From Streptomyces spiramyceticus (GTDB taxonomy: Bacteria; Actinomycetota; Actinomycetes; Streptomycetales; Streptomycetaceae): a stretch of DNA of 64,000 nucleotides. The position numbers and the translations under genes are program-made. Of the stretch, positions 43,948 to 52,724 are shown piece by piece. The stretch is from the NCBI RefSeq assembly GCF_028807635.1, contig NZ_JARBAX010000001.1, positions 4,141,501 through 4,205,500 on the forward strand, in the 5' to 3' direction. The notes under the pieces were generated by a model, which was given only the letters and a program-made list of their open reading frames with translations, made no database searches and was not told the DNA's origin. Numbering within the stretch: position 1 is the first letter of the stretch; every line of letters starts with the position of its first letter.

Positions 43948-44076
43948 TCAGCGAAGGCCGAGAACGAACATCGCCAGCACCATCGCCAGCGCCATCACGA
44001 AGCCCGCGCGGCGGAGCATGGCCTGCGTCTCGCGCAGGTCTTTCGGAGGTTCGTTCTCCGGGTCGGACCACAGCAT
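43948..44076 (-). CDS. mmpB: Small morphogenic membrane protein MmpB-like
   Basis: 42 residues: a charged N-terminus ([18 protein letters not shown]) followed by one membrane helix ([19 protein letters not shown]). It resembles the MmpB small membrane proteins described in streptomycetes, recognised from memory of the family's opening [10 protein letters not shown] pattern. An AGGAT lies ~8 nt upstream of the ATG. It sits between maf and the carboxylase epsilon gene on the same strand, an arrangement conserved in the genus as I recall. It is too short for standard ORF calling and easy to miss. Confidence 0.75.
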   Translation of the reverse strand: MLWSDPENEPPKDLRETQAMLRRAGFVMALAMVLAMFVLGLR

Positions 44077-44382
44077 GCATCCGATCCTGCGGCCGGGCGG
44101 CCTCCTCCGCCTGAGTACTCGTACTCAAGCGGACCAGTGCCAACGGACTAATTAGTCGTTCAGTAGGTGAACGCTCCTGCCCGGGCCGCCGCCACCGCCA
44201 CCGCCGCAGCGCGGACCTCGTCCTGCTCGTGCAGCGGTTTCCGGCTCACTGCGAAGCGGTAGTAGAGGCGAAGACCGTCGCCGAAGTCCTCTGAAGCGCG
44301 TACGCCGAAGGCCGGGCCCAGGGAGGGTCCGGCCTTCGGTGTCAGGCTTCGCTCGCGCGGGCTTCGCTCACGCGGGCTTCGT
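44077..44382. other. Intergenic region between mmpB and pccE
   Basis: 306 bp. Contains the pccE terminator (44305-44339) and a short triple repeat of cgcgggcttcgct-like sequence at its right edge. An open minus frame through 44160-44300 ([20 protein letters not shown]) has no start and runs through the hairpin, so it is not called. Confidence 0.55.
44305..44339 (-). terminator. Hairpin terminator of the pccB-pccE operon
   Basis: Perfect 11-bp stem CCGAAGGCCGG / CCGGCCTTCGG with a 13-nt loop, 44 bp beyond the pccE stop. Confidence 0.82.
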
Positions 44383-44592
44383 CTACGCAGGCCAGTACGT
44401 CCGGCTCCACGCCGCCCGTCCCGGCCGCGGCAGCGGGTGTGCCGCGACCCTCGCCGGGTCCGACCAGGCGGGCGGGGGCTCCTCCGCGCCGCCGGACGCT
44501 GCACCGGCCACCGCCGCGGCGCGTGCCTGGACCACCGCGAGAGCGGCGGCCAGCTCCTCCGGGGTCGGGTTGCCCCGTACGACCTTGATCAT
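44383..44592 (-). CDS. pccE: Acyl-CoA carboxylase epsilon subunit
   Basis: 69 residues of the actinobacterial AccE/PccE family: MIKVVRGNPTPEELAAALAV, an Ala-rich linker, then WSDPARVAAHPLPRPGRAAW, the typical closing motif. The epsilon subunit stabilises and activates the alpha-beta carboxylase complex. It lies 20 bp after the pccB stop in the same operon. ATG 44592 is preferred over GTG 44598 because AAGGG lies 9 nt upstream. Confidence 0.9.
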   Translation of the reverse strand: MIKVVRGNPTPEELAAALAVVQARAAAVAGAASGGAEEPPPAWSDPARVAAHPLPRPGRAAWSRTYWPA

Positions 44593-44612
44593 GGTCACGT
44601 CCCTTTCCAGTT

Positions 44613-46193
44613 CTAGAGCGGGATGTTGCCGTGCTTCTTGGGCGGCAGTGACTCGCGCTTCGTCCGCAGCTGGCGCAGCCCGCGCACGATGTGGCGGCGG
44701 GTCTCCGACGGCATGATCACCGCGTCGACGTAGCCGCGCTCGGCCGCGACGTACGGGTTCAGCAGCGTGTCCTCGTAGTCGGCGATCAGCTCGGCGCGGG
44801 TCGCGTCGACATCATCGGCGGCCGCGATCGTACGGCGGTGCAGGATGTTCACCGCGCCCTGCGCGCCCATGACGGCGATCTGCGCGGTCGGCCACGCCAG
44901 GTTCAGGTCCGCGCCGAGGTGCTTGGAGCCCATGACGTCGTACGCTCCGCCGAACGCCTTGCGCGTGATGACGGTGATCAGGGGCACCGTCGCCTCGGCG
45001 TACGCGTAGATCAGCTTCGCGCCGCGCCGGATGATGCCGCCGTACTCCTGGTCGACGCCCGGCAGGAAGCCCGGCACGTCCACGAAGGTAAGGACGGGGA
45101 CGTTGAACGCGTCGCAGGTGCGGACGAAGCGCGCGGCCTTCTCGGACGCGTTGATGTCCAGGCAGCCCGCGAACTGCATCGGCTGGTTGGCGACGATGCC
45201 CACCGGGTGGCCTTCGACCCGGCCGAATCCGGTGACGATGTTCGGCGCGAACAGGGCCTGCGTCTCCAGGAATTCGCCGTCGTCCAGCACGTGCTCCATG
45301 ACGGTGTGCATGTCGTACGGCTGGTTGGCGGAGTCCGGGATGAGCGTGTCGAGCTCGCGGTCCTCGTCGGACGTCTCCAGGTCCGCCTCCTCGGGGAAGG
45401 CCGGCGCATCGCTGAGATTGTTCGAAGGGAGGTACGAGAGCAGCGACTTGACGTACTCGATGGCGTCCTTCTCGTCGCCCGCCATGTGATGCGCCACGCC
45501 CGACGTGGTGTTGTGCGTCCGGGCGCCGCCCAGCTCCTCGAAGCCGACGTCCTCACCGGTGACGGTCTTGATGACGTCCGGCCCGGTGATGAACATGTGC
45601 GAGGTCTGGTCGACCATCACCGTGAAGTCGGTGATCGCGGGCGAGTAGACCGCGCCGCCCGCGCACGGGCCGACGATCAGCGAGATCTGCGGAATCACAC
45701 CGGACGCGTGGGTGTTGCGGCGGAAGATCTCGCCGTACATACCGAGGGCCATGACGCCCTCCTGGATACGGGCGCCGCCGGAGTCGTTGATGCCGACGAC
45801 CGGGCAGCCGGTCTTCAGCGCGAAGTCCATCACCTTGATGATCTTCTGGCCGAAGACCTCGCCGAGCGCACCGCCGAACACGGTGAAGTCCTGCGAGAAC
45901 ACCGCCACCGGGCGGCCGTCGACCGTGCCGTAGCCAGTGACGACACCGTCTCCGTACGGGCGGTTCTTCTCCAGCCCGAAGGCGGTGGAGCGGTGCCGGG
46001 CGAACTCGTCGAGCTCGACGAACGATCCCTCGTCCATGAGCAGAGCGATCCGCTCACGGGCCGTCAGCTTGCCCTTGGCATGCTGCTTTTCGACCGCGCG
46101 CTCGGAGCCCGCGTGCGTTGCCTCTTCGATACGGCGCTGCAAATCCGCGATCTTGCCCGCGGTGGTATGGATGTCAGTCTCGGGCTCGGACAT
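44613..46193 (-). CDS. pccB: Propionyl-CoA carboxylase beta subunit (carboxyltransferase)
   Basis: 526 residues of the acyl-CoA carboxyltransferase family. N-terminal crotonase-like domain with [42 protein letters not shown] and [17 protein letters not shown]-terminal domain with [45 protein letters not shown] and [21 protein letters not shown]. The Asp in the last motif region (position ~422 in PccB) determines acyl chain preference. Here the sequence around AYDVM is as in PccB. It makes (S)-methylmalonyl-CoA, the main polyketide extender, together with AccA2 and PccE. Divergent from birA. Confidence 0.94.
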   Translation of the reverse strand: MSEPETDIHTTAGKIADLQRRIEEATHAGSERAVEKQHAKGKLTARERIALLMDEGSFVELDEFARHRSTAFGLEKNRPYGDGVVTGYGTVDGRPVAVFSQDFTVFGGALGEVFGQKIIKVMDFALKTGCPVVGINDSGGARIQEGVMALGMYGEIFRRNTHASGVIPQISLIVGPCAGGAVYSPAITDFTVMVDQTSHMFITGPDVIKTVTGEDVGFEELGGARTHNTTSGVAHHMAGDEKDAIEYVKSLLSYLPSNNLSDAPAFPEEADLETSDEDRELDTLIPDSANQPYDMHTVMEHVLDDGEFLETQALFAPNIVTGFGRVEGHPVGIVANQPMQFAGCLDINASEKAARFVRTCDAFNVPVLTFVDVPGFLPGVDQEYGGIIRRGAKLIYAYAEATVPLITVITRKAFGGAYDVMGSKHLGADLNLAWPTAQIAVMGAQGAVNILHRRTIAAADDVDATRAELIADYEDTLLNPYVAAERGYVDAVIMPSETRRHIVRGLRQLRTKRESLPPKKHGNIPL

Positions 46194-46298
46194 CGGGATG
46201 CGGCTCCCTGCCTGGTCAGCGGACGGCTACTGACACGTAGCGTATCGGCGCGTGTGCCGCTCGGCAGTGCGTCGTTTGCCACACCTACGCTGGGTTGC

Positions 46299-47189
46299 AT
46301 GACGCCCCCCGATGCTTCAGGTGATCGCTGGTCCGACCTCGGCCGGCCGCCCCTCAACGCCCCCGGACTGCGCCGTGCGATCGTCCGGCCGGACGGTCTC
46401 TGGACCTCCCTGGAAGTCGTTTCCGCCACCGGCTCGACCAACAGCGACCTGGCTGCCCGGGCGGCTGACCTGCCCGAAGGTGCCGTGCTCATCGCCGAGG
46501 AGCAGACCGAGGGGCGCGGCCGCCTCGACCGGCGCTGGTCGGCTCCCGCACGCTCCGGGCTCTTCTTCTCCGTACTGCTGAAGCCCGCCGAGGTGCCCGT
46601 GGAGCGGTGGGGCTGGCTCCCGCTGCTCGCCGGAGTCGCGGTGGCCACGGCCCTGTCCCGGTCCGCCGGCGTCGATACGGCCCTCAAGTGGCCCAATGAC
46701 CTGCTGGTGAATGTCGGCGGCGAAGAGCGCAAGGCCGGCGGCATCCTCGCCGAGCGGACGGCGGACGGTGTCGGCGTCGTGGTCGGCATCGGCATCAACG
46801 TCTCACTGAGCGACAAGGAACTGCCGGTGCCGGGCGCGGGGTCGCTGCTGCTGGCCGGTGCGGTGTCGACCGACCGGGACCCGCTGCTGCGGTCCGTACT
46901 GCGTTCGCTCGACAAGTGGTACGGCGACTGGCGCACGGCGGGCGGCGACCCGGCGGCCAGCCGCCTGCAGGAGGCGTACGCGGCGGGCTGCGCGACGCTC
47001 GGCCGCACCGTACGCGCCGAACTGCCCGGCGGCCGGTCCCTGACCGGCGAGGCAGTGGCCGTCGACGGACACGGGCGGCTGGTGCTGGCGACGGAGGAGG
47101 GGATGCAGCAGCCGGTGGGGGCGGGTGACGTCGTACACCTCAGGCCATGGACAGGTGCGGAAGACACCCGGGACGGAGGAGTGAGCTAG
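46299..47189 (+). CDS. birA: Biotin-[acetyl-CoA-carboxylase] ligase
   Basis: 296 residues, monofunctional (no N-terminal helix-turn-helix). Seen: EVVSATGSTNSDLAARA, AEEQTEGRGRLDRRWSAPARSGLFFSVLL (biotin/AMP loop GRGRxxR-W), LKWPNDLLVNVGGEERKAGGILAE (catalytic Lys region), VVVGIGINV. It attaches biotin to the EAMKM Lys of AccA2, which fits its place beside the carboxylase genes. TACGCT seven nt before the ATG suggests a leaderless transcript. Confidence 0.95.
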   Translation: MTPPDASGDRWSDLGRPPLNAPGLRRAIVRPDGLWTSLEVVSATGSTNSDLAARAADLPEGAVLIAEEQTEGRGRLDRRWSAPARSGLFFSVLLKPAEVPVERWGWLPLLAGVAVATALSRSAGVDTALKWPNDLLVNVGGEERKAGGILAERTADGVGVVVGIGINVSLSDKELPVPGAGSLLLAGAVSTDRDPLLRSVLRSLDKWYGDWRTAGGDPAASRLQEAYAAGCATLGRTVRAELPGGRSLTGEAVAVDGHGRLVLATEEGMQQPVGAGDVVHLRPWTGAEDTRDGGVS

Positions 47190-47289
47190 GGCACACCTGC
47201 CGTATCGTTGAGGCGATCCGCGACGGATCGCGCGACAGATGATCGGCAGGACACAGGGCAGTGCGCAGGGAACGGGCAGGAGGCGGTAC

Positions 47290-48477
47290 GTGACCGTCGA
47301 CGACACGGCGTCCGGCATGGACGCGGAGCCGCCTTCGGGGTCTTCTGCGGGTGGCGACGCGCGCCCGGACCGGGACCCCTCGCAGCATCCCACCCCCCAT
47401 CACGCCGTCGACCACACCGCCGAGCCGACCGACGACCCGCTCGCCATCCGCCTCGAACAGCTGATCCTCGGCGCCGAGCGCCGCTACACCCCCTTCCAGG
47501 CCGCCCGTACCGCAGGCGTCTCCATGGACCTCGCATCCCGCTTCTGGCGTGCCATGGGCTTCGCCGACATCGGGCAGGCCAAGGCTCTGACCGAGGCGGA
47601 CGTGCTCGCCCTGCGGCGGCTCGCGGGGCTCGTCGAGGCGGGGCTGCTCAGCGAGCCGATGGCGGTACAGGTCGCCAGGTCGACCGGGCAGACCACCGCC
47701 CGGCTGGCCGAATGGCAGATCGATTCCTTCCTGGAGGGGCTCACGGAGCCGCCCGAGCCCGGCATGACCCGTACCGAAGTCACGTATCCGCTCGTCGAGC
47801 TGCTCCTTCCCGAGCTGGAGGAATTCCTGCGCTACGTCTGGCGGCGGCAGCTCGCCGCCGCCACCGGGCGGGTGGTCCAGGCCGCTGACGACGACGAGAT
47901 GGTCGACCGCAGGCTCGCGGTCGGCTTCGCGGACCTCGTCGGCTTCACGCGGCTGACGCGGCGCCTGGAGGAAGAGGAGCTGGGGGAACTCGTCGAGGCC
48001 TTCGAGACGACCTGCGCGGACCTCGTCGCGGCCCACGGCGGCAGGCTCATCAAGACGCTCGGCGACGAAGTCCTCTACGCGGCCGACGACGCCGGTACGG
48101 CGGGCGAGATCGCGCTGCGGCTCATCGAGACGATGGCCAGCGACCAGACGATGCCCGCCCTGCGCGTCGGCATCGCCTTCGGCACGGTCACCACGCGCAT
48201 GGGCGATGTCTTCGGTACGACCGTGAACCTGGCCAGCAGGCTCACCTCAATAGCGCCGAAGGACGCGGTCCTGGTGGACGGGGCATTCGCGGAGGAACTG
48301 TCGCGTACCGGTGAGGCTCCGGTCTCCGAGGCGGAGGCGGCGGCCGAGGCGGAGAAGGCGGAGAAGGAAGGCGTCGAGCCGCCTGCGTACCGCTTCGGGG
48401 TGCAGCCGATGTGGCAGCGGCCGGTGCGCGGGCTCGGCACGGTCGAACCGTGGCTCCTGACGAGGCGTGCCACCTAG
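47290..48477 (+). CDS. cya: Class III adenylate cyclase
   Basis: Makes cAMP, which in S. coelicolor is needed for germination and morphology. 395 residues. A ~45-residue acidic/Pro tail, then a helical region with a MerR/Rv1625-type pH-sensor-like part (YTPFQAARTAGVSMDLASRFWRAMGFADIGQAKALTEADVLALRRL). Catalytic domain: LAVGFADLVGFTRLT (metal Asp), LIKTLGDEVLYA (Lys and second Asp), ALRVGIAFGTVTTRMGDVFGTTVNLASRLTSIA (Asn/Arg transition-state pair). GTG 47290 is chosen for AGGAGG ~8 nt upstream. An ATG at 47239 lacks an SD. Confidence 0.94.
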   Translation: MTVDDTASGMDAEPPSGSSAGGDARPDRDPSQHPTPHHAVDHTAEPTDDPLAIRLEQLILGAERRYTPFQAARTAGVSMDLASRFWRAMGFADIGQAKALTEADVLALRRLAGLVEAGLLSEPMAVQVARSTGQTTARLAEWQIDSFLEGLTEPPEPGMTRTEVTYPLVELLLPELEEFLRYVWRRQLAAATGRVVQAADDDEMVDRRLAVGFADLVGFTRLTRRLEEEELGELVEAFETTCADLVAAHGGRLIKTLGDEVLYAADDAGTAGEIALRLIETMASDQTMPALRVGIAFGTVTTRMGDVFGTTVNLASRLTSIAPKDAVLVDGAFAEELSRTGEAPVSEAEAAAEAEKAEKEGVEPPAYRFGVQPMWQRPVRGLGTVEPWLLTRRAT

Positions 48478-48493
48478 GGGGTGTCCCCCTAGG
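48473..48493. terminator. Perfect palindromic hairpin covering the cya stop codon
   Basis: 9-bp arms CCTAGGGGG and CCCCCTAGG around a TGT loop. The cya TAG lies inside the left arm. It lies 34 bp before the next gene's RBS, so it may end or attenuate read-through. Confidence 0.75.
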
Positions 48494-48532
48494 ATCCTCC
48501 CGATAACGGTCGTTAACCGGGAGGGCATGTTC

Positions 48533-49336
48533 ATGAGCGACGAGCAGCGGTTCGGGGACTTCGTCGGCGTACGCCGGCATGCGCAGGGGCACGTGGCCGA
48601 GCTGGTCCTCGACCGGCCCAAGGCGATGAACGCGGTGTCCACGGACATGGCCCGCTCCGTCGCGGCGGCGTGCGATGCGCTGGGCGCGGACCCGCAGGTG
48701 CGGGTGACCGTGGTGACGTCCAGTCACGAGCGGGCGTTCTGTGTGGGCGCCGACCTCAAGGAGCGGAACTCCTTCACTGACGCCGAGCTGGTACGTCAGC
48801 GCCCGGTCGCCCGGGGTGCGTACACCGGCGTACTGGAACTGCCGATGCCGACGATCGCCGCCGTGCACGGCTTCGCGCTGGGCGGCGGCTTCGAGCTGGC
48901 GCTGGCCTGCGACCTGATCGTGGCGGACCGTACGGCGGTCGTCGGGCTGCCCGAGGTGTCGGTGGGCGTCATTCCCGGCGGCGGCGGTACGCAGTTGCTG
49001 CCGCGGCGGGTCGGGGCGGCGCGGGCGGCCGAGCTGGTGTTCACAGCGCGGCGGGTGGAGGCGGCGGAGGCGGCCTCGCTCGGCCTCGTCGACCAGCTGG
49101 TGGACGCCGGCCAGGACCGGGAGGAGGCGCTGGCGCTGGCCGCGCGGATCGCCGGGAACTCGCCGGTGGGGTTGCGGGCGGCGAAGCGGGCGATGCGGCT
49201 GGGGCACGGGCTGGACCTGCGGGCGGGGCTGGAGGTCGAGGACGCGGCGTGGCGGTCGGTGGCGTTCTCGGGCGACCGGGCGGAGGGCGTGGCGGCGTTC
49301 AACGAGAAGCGCAAGCCGGAGTGGCCGGGGCAGTAG
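48533..49336 (+). CDS. Enoyl-CoA hydratase/isomerase
   Basis: 267-residue crotonase-family enzyme. VAELVLDRPKAMNAVSTDMARSV, AFCVGADLKERNS (oxyanion hole), AAVHGFALGGGFELALACDLIVAD (second oxyanion Gly), VGLPEVSVGVIPGGGGTQLLPRRVG with the catalytic Glu. It hydrates or isomerises enoyl-CoA in fatty-acid or branched-chain catabolism. ATG 48533 is preferred over ATG 48527 because GGGAGGG ends 7 nt upstream of it. Confidence 0.93.
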   Translation: MSDEQRFGDFVGVRRHAQGHVAELVLDRPKAMNAVSTDMARSVAAACDALGADPQVRVTVVTSSHERAFCVGADLKERNSFTDAELVRQRPVARGAYTGVLELPMPTIAAVHGFALGGGFELALACDLIVADRTAVVGLPEVSVGVIPGGGGTQLLPRRVGAARAAELVFTARRVEAAEAASLGLVDQLVDAGQDREEALALAARIAGNSPVGLRAAKRAMRLGHGLDLRAGLEVEDAAWRSVAFSGDRAEGVAAFNEKRKPEWPGQ

Positions 49337-49416
49337 GGCGCTTTCCCGGTTCCCGCTTTCCTGCGTTCGCTTTGCTGAAGCGATCAAAACGTCACAAAAC
49401 TCCATAAGCTGTGGAG

Positions 49417-50562
49417 ATGGGCGAGGATGCGCGGCTGCAGGCCGTAGTGACGCTGGCGCAGGCGATGGCGGCGGCGCACACCCCGCGTGAGTCCTGGCGG
49501 GCGGCCGCGCTGGGCGCGCAGGAGGCGCTCGGCGGCAGCTTCGCGGCCGTCTCGGTGTGGGAGCGCGACCTGGGACGACTGCGGGTGCTCGTGAACGCGG
49601 GTGAGCTGGCGGAGGGGGAGGAGAGCTTCCCCGAGGGGGAGACGTATCCCGTACACCAGTTTCCGGAGATCACGGAGTTCCTGCACGAGAAGTGGGCAGG
49701 CGGGGGCGAGCCGAACGCGTGGGTCGAGACGGCGCAGGGCCCCGCGGACGGGGCCGATGCCGCCGGGTACTGCCATCAGAGGGTGGCGGCGCTGCGGCGG
49801 CGCGGGCGCGGGTCGTGCGTCGTCGCGCCGATCGTGCTGCGCGGACAGGCGTGGGGCGAGCTGTACGTCGCGAGGCCGGCCGGGGCGACGGTCTTCGACC
49901 GGTCCGACGCGGACTTCGCGACGGTGCTGGCTTCGGTGGTCGCGGCGGGCATCGCCCAGACGGAAGCACTGGAAGAGGTCCGCAAGCTCGCCTTCACCGA
50001 CCCGCTGACGGGGCTGGCGAACCGCCGCGCGGTCGACATGGGGCTGGACGAGGCGGTGGAGCGGCACCGCCGCTCGGGCACGGTCGTCAGCCTCGTCGTC
50101 TGCGACCTGAACGGCCTGAAGCGGGTCAACGACACCCACGGCCACGAGGTCGGCGACCGTCTCCTCGAACGTTTCGGCTCGGTGCTGTCGCGGTGCGGCG
50201 CGCAGCTGCCGGGGGCGCTGGCCGCGCGGCTCGGGGGTGACGAGTTCTGCCTGCTCGTGGTGGGGCCTTCGGCGGACGAGGTGGTGCGGGTCGCCGATGA
50301 GCTGTGCGTACGGGCCGGGGAGATGGATCTGGGGGAGGGGGTCGCATGCGGGGTCGCGTCGACGGGTGACGAGATCGGGCCGGTCAAGTCGGCCCGGCGG
50401 CTCTTCCGGCTCGCCGACGCGGCGCAGTACCGGGCGAAGGCGGCGCGCTCGGCGAAGCCGGTGGTGGCGGGGCGGGACGGGGCGGTGGTCCGCCTCGCGG
50501 ACACGCCGCCGCCCGACCCGCACGAGCGCCGCCGCTTCAGGGGGCAGCGGCCGGATGCGTGA
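49417..50562 (+). CDS. cdgE: GAF-GGDEF diguanylate cyclase
   Basis: 381 residues. GAF-like sensor (residues ~5-180: LAQAMAAAHTPRESWRAAALGAQEALGG, VAPIVLRGQAWGELYVARPAG), then a GGDEF domain: DPLTGLANRRAVDMGLDEAV, LVVCDLNGLKRVNDTHGHEVGDRLLERF, and the intact active site ARLGGDEFCLLVVG. So it is likely an active c-di-GMP synthase; c-di-GMP represses development through BldD in streptomycetes. No RxxD inhibitory site is obvious just upstream. The symbol follows the S. coelicolor naming as I recall it. TAAGCT six nt before ATG 49417 suggests a leaderless start. GTG 49411 is the alternative. Confidence 0.9.
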   Translation: MGEDARLQAVVTLAQAMAAAHTPRESWRAAALGAQEALGGSFAAVSVWERDLGRLRVLVNAGELAEGEESFPEGETYPVHQFPEITEFLHEKWAGGGEPNAWVETAQGPADGADAAGYCHQRVAALRRRGRGSCVVAPIVLRGQAWGELYVARPAGATVFDRSDADFATVLASVVAAGIAQTEALEEVRKLAFTDPLTGLANRRAVDMGLDEAVERHRRSGTVVSLVVCDLNGLKRVNDTHGHEVGDRLLERFGSVLSRCGAQLPGALAARLGGDEFCLLVVGPSADEVVRVADELCVRAGEMDLGEGVACGVASTGDEIGPVKSARRLFRLADAAQYRAKAARSAKPVVAGRDGAVVRLADTPPPDPHERRRFRGQRPDA

Positions 50563-50582
50563 CGCGGCTGCCGCCGCACGGC

Positions 50583-50635
50583 AACCTCCCCCGAGGACTG
50601 CGTCCAGGGGGGACCCCCAGGGGCTGGATCTTCCG
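50583..50635. repeat. Interspersed intergenic element, copy 3
   Basis: aacctcccccgaggactgcg, then tccaggggggacccccaggg and a gctgg arm. Core almost identical to the copies at 25331 and 32621. Lies between the GGDEF gene and hutH. Confidence 0.8.
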
Positions 50636-50709
50636 CCTCCCGCCGGGGTAAGGAGCCAAGTCGCCATCCGGTAGTGACAGGGTGGGATTCAGTCCGTAGG
50701 GTTCTGAAT

Positions 50710-52254
50710 ATGGATATGCAAACAGTCGTGCTGGGCACCGCCGGGACCACCGCAGCGGATGTCATCGCCGTCGCCCGCGGCAACGCCCGCGTCGAGCTCT
50801 CCGACGAAGCCGTGGCCGCGCTCGCCGCGTCCCGCGAGATCGTGGACGCGCTGGCCGCCAAGCCCGAGCCCGTCTACGGCGTCTCGACCGGCTTCGGTGC
50901 TCTCGCCACCCGGCACATCAGCCAGGACCTGCGCGCCCAGCTGCAGCGCAACATCGTGCGGTCGCACGCCGCCGGCATGGGGCCGGCCGTCGAGCGTGAA
51001 GTGGTGCGCGCACTGATGTTCCTGCGGCTCAAGACCGTCGCCTCCGGCCGCACAGGCGTACGGCCGCATGTTGCGCAGACCATGGCCGACCTCCTCAACG
51101 CCGGGATCACGCCCGTCGTGCACGAGTTCGGATCGCTGGGCTGCTCCGGCGACCTCGCCCCGCTCAGCCACTGCGCGCTCGCGCTCATGGGCGAGGGTGA
51201 CGCCGAAGGGCCCGACGGGACCGTACGGCCCGCCGGGGAGCTCCTCGCCGAGCACGGCATCGTGCCCGTCGAGCTGCGCGAGAAGGAAGGGCTCGCCCTC
51301 CTCAACGGCACCGACGGCATGCTCGGCATGCTGATCATGGCCATCGCGGACCTCCAGCGGCTCTACACCTCCGCCGACATCACCGCCGCGCTCAGCCTCG
51401 AAGCGCTGCTCGGCACCGACAAGGTCCTCGCCCCCGACCTGCATGCCATCCGCCCCCACCCCGGCCAGGGTGCCTCCGCCGACAACATGCTCCGCGTTCT
51501 CGCCGGGTCCGGTCTCACCGGTCACCACCAGGACGACGCCCCGCGCGTCCAGGACGCGTACTCCGTGCGCTGCGCCCCGCAGGTCGCCGGCGCCGGTCGC
51601 GACACCATCGCGTACGCCCTGACGGTCGCCGAGCGCGAGCTGGCCTCCGCCGTCGACAACCCCGTCGTACTGCCCGACGGCCGCGTCGAGTCGAACGGCA
51701 ACTTCCACGGCGCCCCCGTCGCGTACGTACTCGACTTCCTCGCCATCGCGGCGGCCGACCTCGGCTCCATCTGCGAGCGGCGCACCGACCGGCTCCTCGA
51801 CAAGAACCGGTCGCACGGGCTGCCGCCCTTCCTCGCCGACGACGCCGGCGTCGACTCCGGCCTGATGATCGCCCAGTACACGCAGGCCGCCCTGGTCAGC
51901 GAGATGAAGCGGCTCGCCGTCCCGGCGTCCGTCGACTCGATTCCGTCCTCCGCCATGCAGGAGGACCACGTCTCCATGGGCTGGTCGGCGGCGCGCAAGC
52001 TGCGTACCGCGATCGACAACCTGGCGCGGATCGTCGCCGTCGAGCTGTATGCCGCCACGCGCGGCATCGAGCTGCGCGAGGGGCTCACGCCCGCGCCCGC
52101 CTCGCAGGCCGTCATCAAGGCCGTGCGGGAGGCGGGGGTCGAGGGGCCCGGGCCGGACCGGTTCCTGTCGCCCGACCTCGCCGCCGCCGACGCCTTCGTA
52201 AGGGCGGGCCGGCTCGTCGAGGCCGTCGAGCCGGTGACCGGGCGGCTGGCGTAA
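50710..52254 (+). CDS. hutH: Histidine ammonia-lyase
   Basis: Converts L-histidine to urocanate and ammonia. 514 residues. PVYGVSTGFGALATRHI, QRNIVRSHAAGMG, and the MIO-forming loop HEFGSLGCSGDLAPLSHCAL, where the first residue of the triad is Cys (CSG) instead of the common Ala (ASG), as in other streptomycete histidases. Also ALLNGTDGMLGML, DAYSVRCAPQVAGAGRD and NGNFHGAPVAY. ATG 50710 (MDMQTVVLG) matches the known start of streptomycete HutH. TAGGGT lies 7 nt upstream (leaderless-type). A longer frame from 50674 runs through the promoter. Confidence 0.95.
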   Translation: MDMQTVVLGTAGTTAADVIAVARGNARVELSDEAVAALAASREIVDALAAKPEPVYGVSTGFGALATRHISQDLRAQLQRNIVRSHAAGMGPAVEREVVRALMFLRLKTVASGRTGVRPHVAQTMADLLNAGITPVVHEFGSLGCSGDLAPLSHCALALMGEGDAEGPDGTVRPAGELLAEHGIVPVELREKEGLALLNGTDGMLGMLIMAIADLQRLYTSADITAALSLEALLGTDKVLAPDLHAIRPHPGQGASADNMLRVLAGSGLTGHHQDDAPRVQDAYSVRCAPQVAGAGRDTIAYALTVAERELASAVDNPVVLPDGRVESNGNFHGAPVAYVLDFLAIAAADLGSICERRTDRLLDKNRSHGLPPFLADDAGVDSGLMIAQYTQAALVSEMKRLAVPASVDSIPSSAMQEDHVSMGWSAARKLRTAIDNLARIVAVELYAATRGIELREGLTPAPASQAVIKAVREAGVEGPGPDRFLSPDLAAADAFVRAGRLVEAVEPVTGRLA

Positions 52255-52277
52255 CGAGGGTTCGGGAACAGCTGTCG

Positions 52278-52309
52278 AGGGCCGCGCGTCAGATCAGGCG
52301 CGCGGCCCT
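52278..52309. terminator. Hairpin terminator of hutH overlapping the convergent gene end
   Basis: Perfect 11-bp stem AGGGCCGCGCG / CGCGCGGCCCT with a 10-nt loop, 23 bp after the hutH stop and overlapping the last codons of the sortase-substrate gene. Probably bidirectional. Confidence 0.82.
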
Positions 52310-52615
52310 TCGCACCGAAAACGCCACAAAACCGGCGCCCACTCCGAGGAACGCCGTCCCGCCGATCAGGTACGGGGTGGTGTCCACGCCGCTGCCCGTG
52401 TCGGCGAGTCTGAGGTCCTGGGGCAACGGCTCGGGGGACTCGGAGGGCTGCGCGGAGTTGGCCGGAGGCTGTGCCTGAGTCTGCGCTCGCGCCTGCTCCT
52501 GCGCCTGGTCCTTGGCCTCCTTCTCCGCCGTCGCGTTGGCGGACGGGACGAACCACAGAGCACACAGCAGTGTGCCCGCAGCGGTGGCGGTCAGCAGCGG
52601 TCGGCGTGCGGACAC
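52289..52615 (-). CDS. Small LAxTG-type sortase substrate
   Basis: 108 residues. Signal peptide (VSARRPLLTATAAGTLLCALWFVPSANA), a Gln/Ala/Glu spacer (AQEQARAQTQAQ), then LRLADTGSG, a hydrophobic segment (YLIGGTAFLGVGAGFVAF) and basic tail SVRRAARLI. LAxTG is the site used by class E sortases in streptomycetes, so the protein is probably wall-linked. AAGGGGA lies 7 nt before GTG 52615. With a spacer of only ~45 residues it is too short to carry a folded domain. Confidence 0.85.
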   Translation of the reverse strand: MSARRPLLTATAAGTLLCALWFVPSANATAEKEAKDQAQEQARAQTQAQPPANSAQPSESPEPLPQDLRLADTGSGVDTTPYLIGGTAFLGVGAGFVAFSVRRAARLI

Positions 52616-52724
52616 GTAATCGATCCCCCTTGAGGCAACCGGGAATTGGCCGTGTGCGCCGATGCTAATGAAAGCAGCGGGTCGCGGGAAAGTCGCGAGG
52701 CTCCCTGGGCCTACGCTCCGACGC

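Noticed and set aside
44160..44504. Minus frame ending [20 protein letters not shown] and onward
   Set aside because: The end looks protein-like, but the frame has no start, overlaps pccE in another phase and runs through its terminator.
44998..45012. gtacgcgtagatc as another copy of the nucleoside operator
   Set aside because: Has TACGCGTA rather than CTACGCGCGTAG and lies inside pccB.
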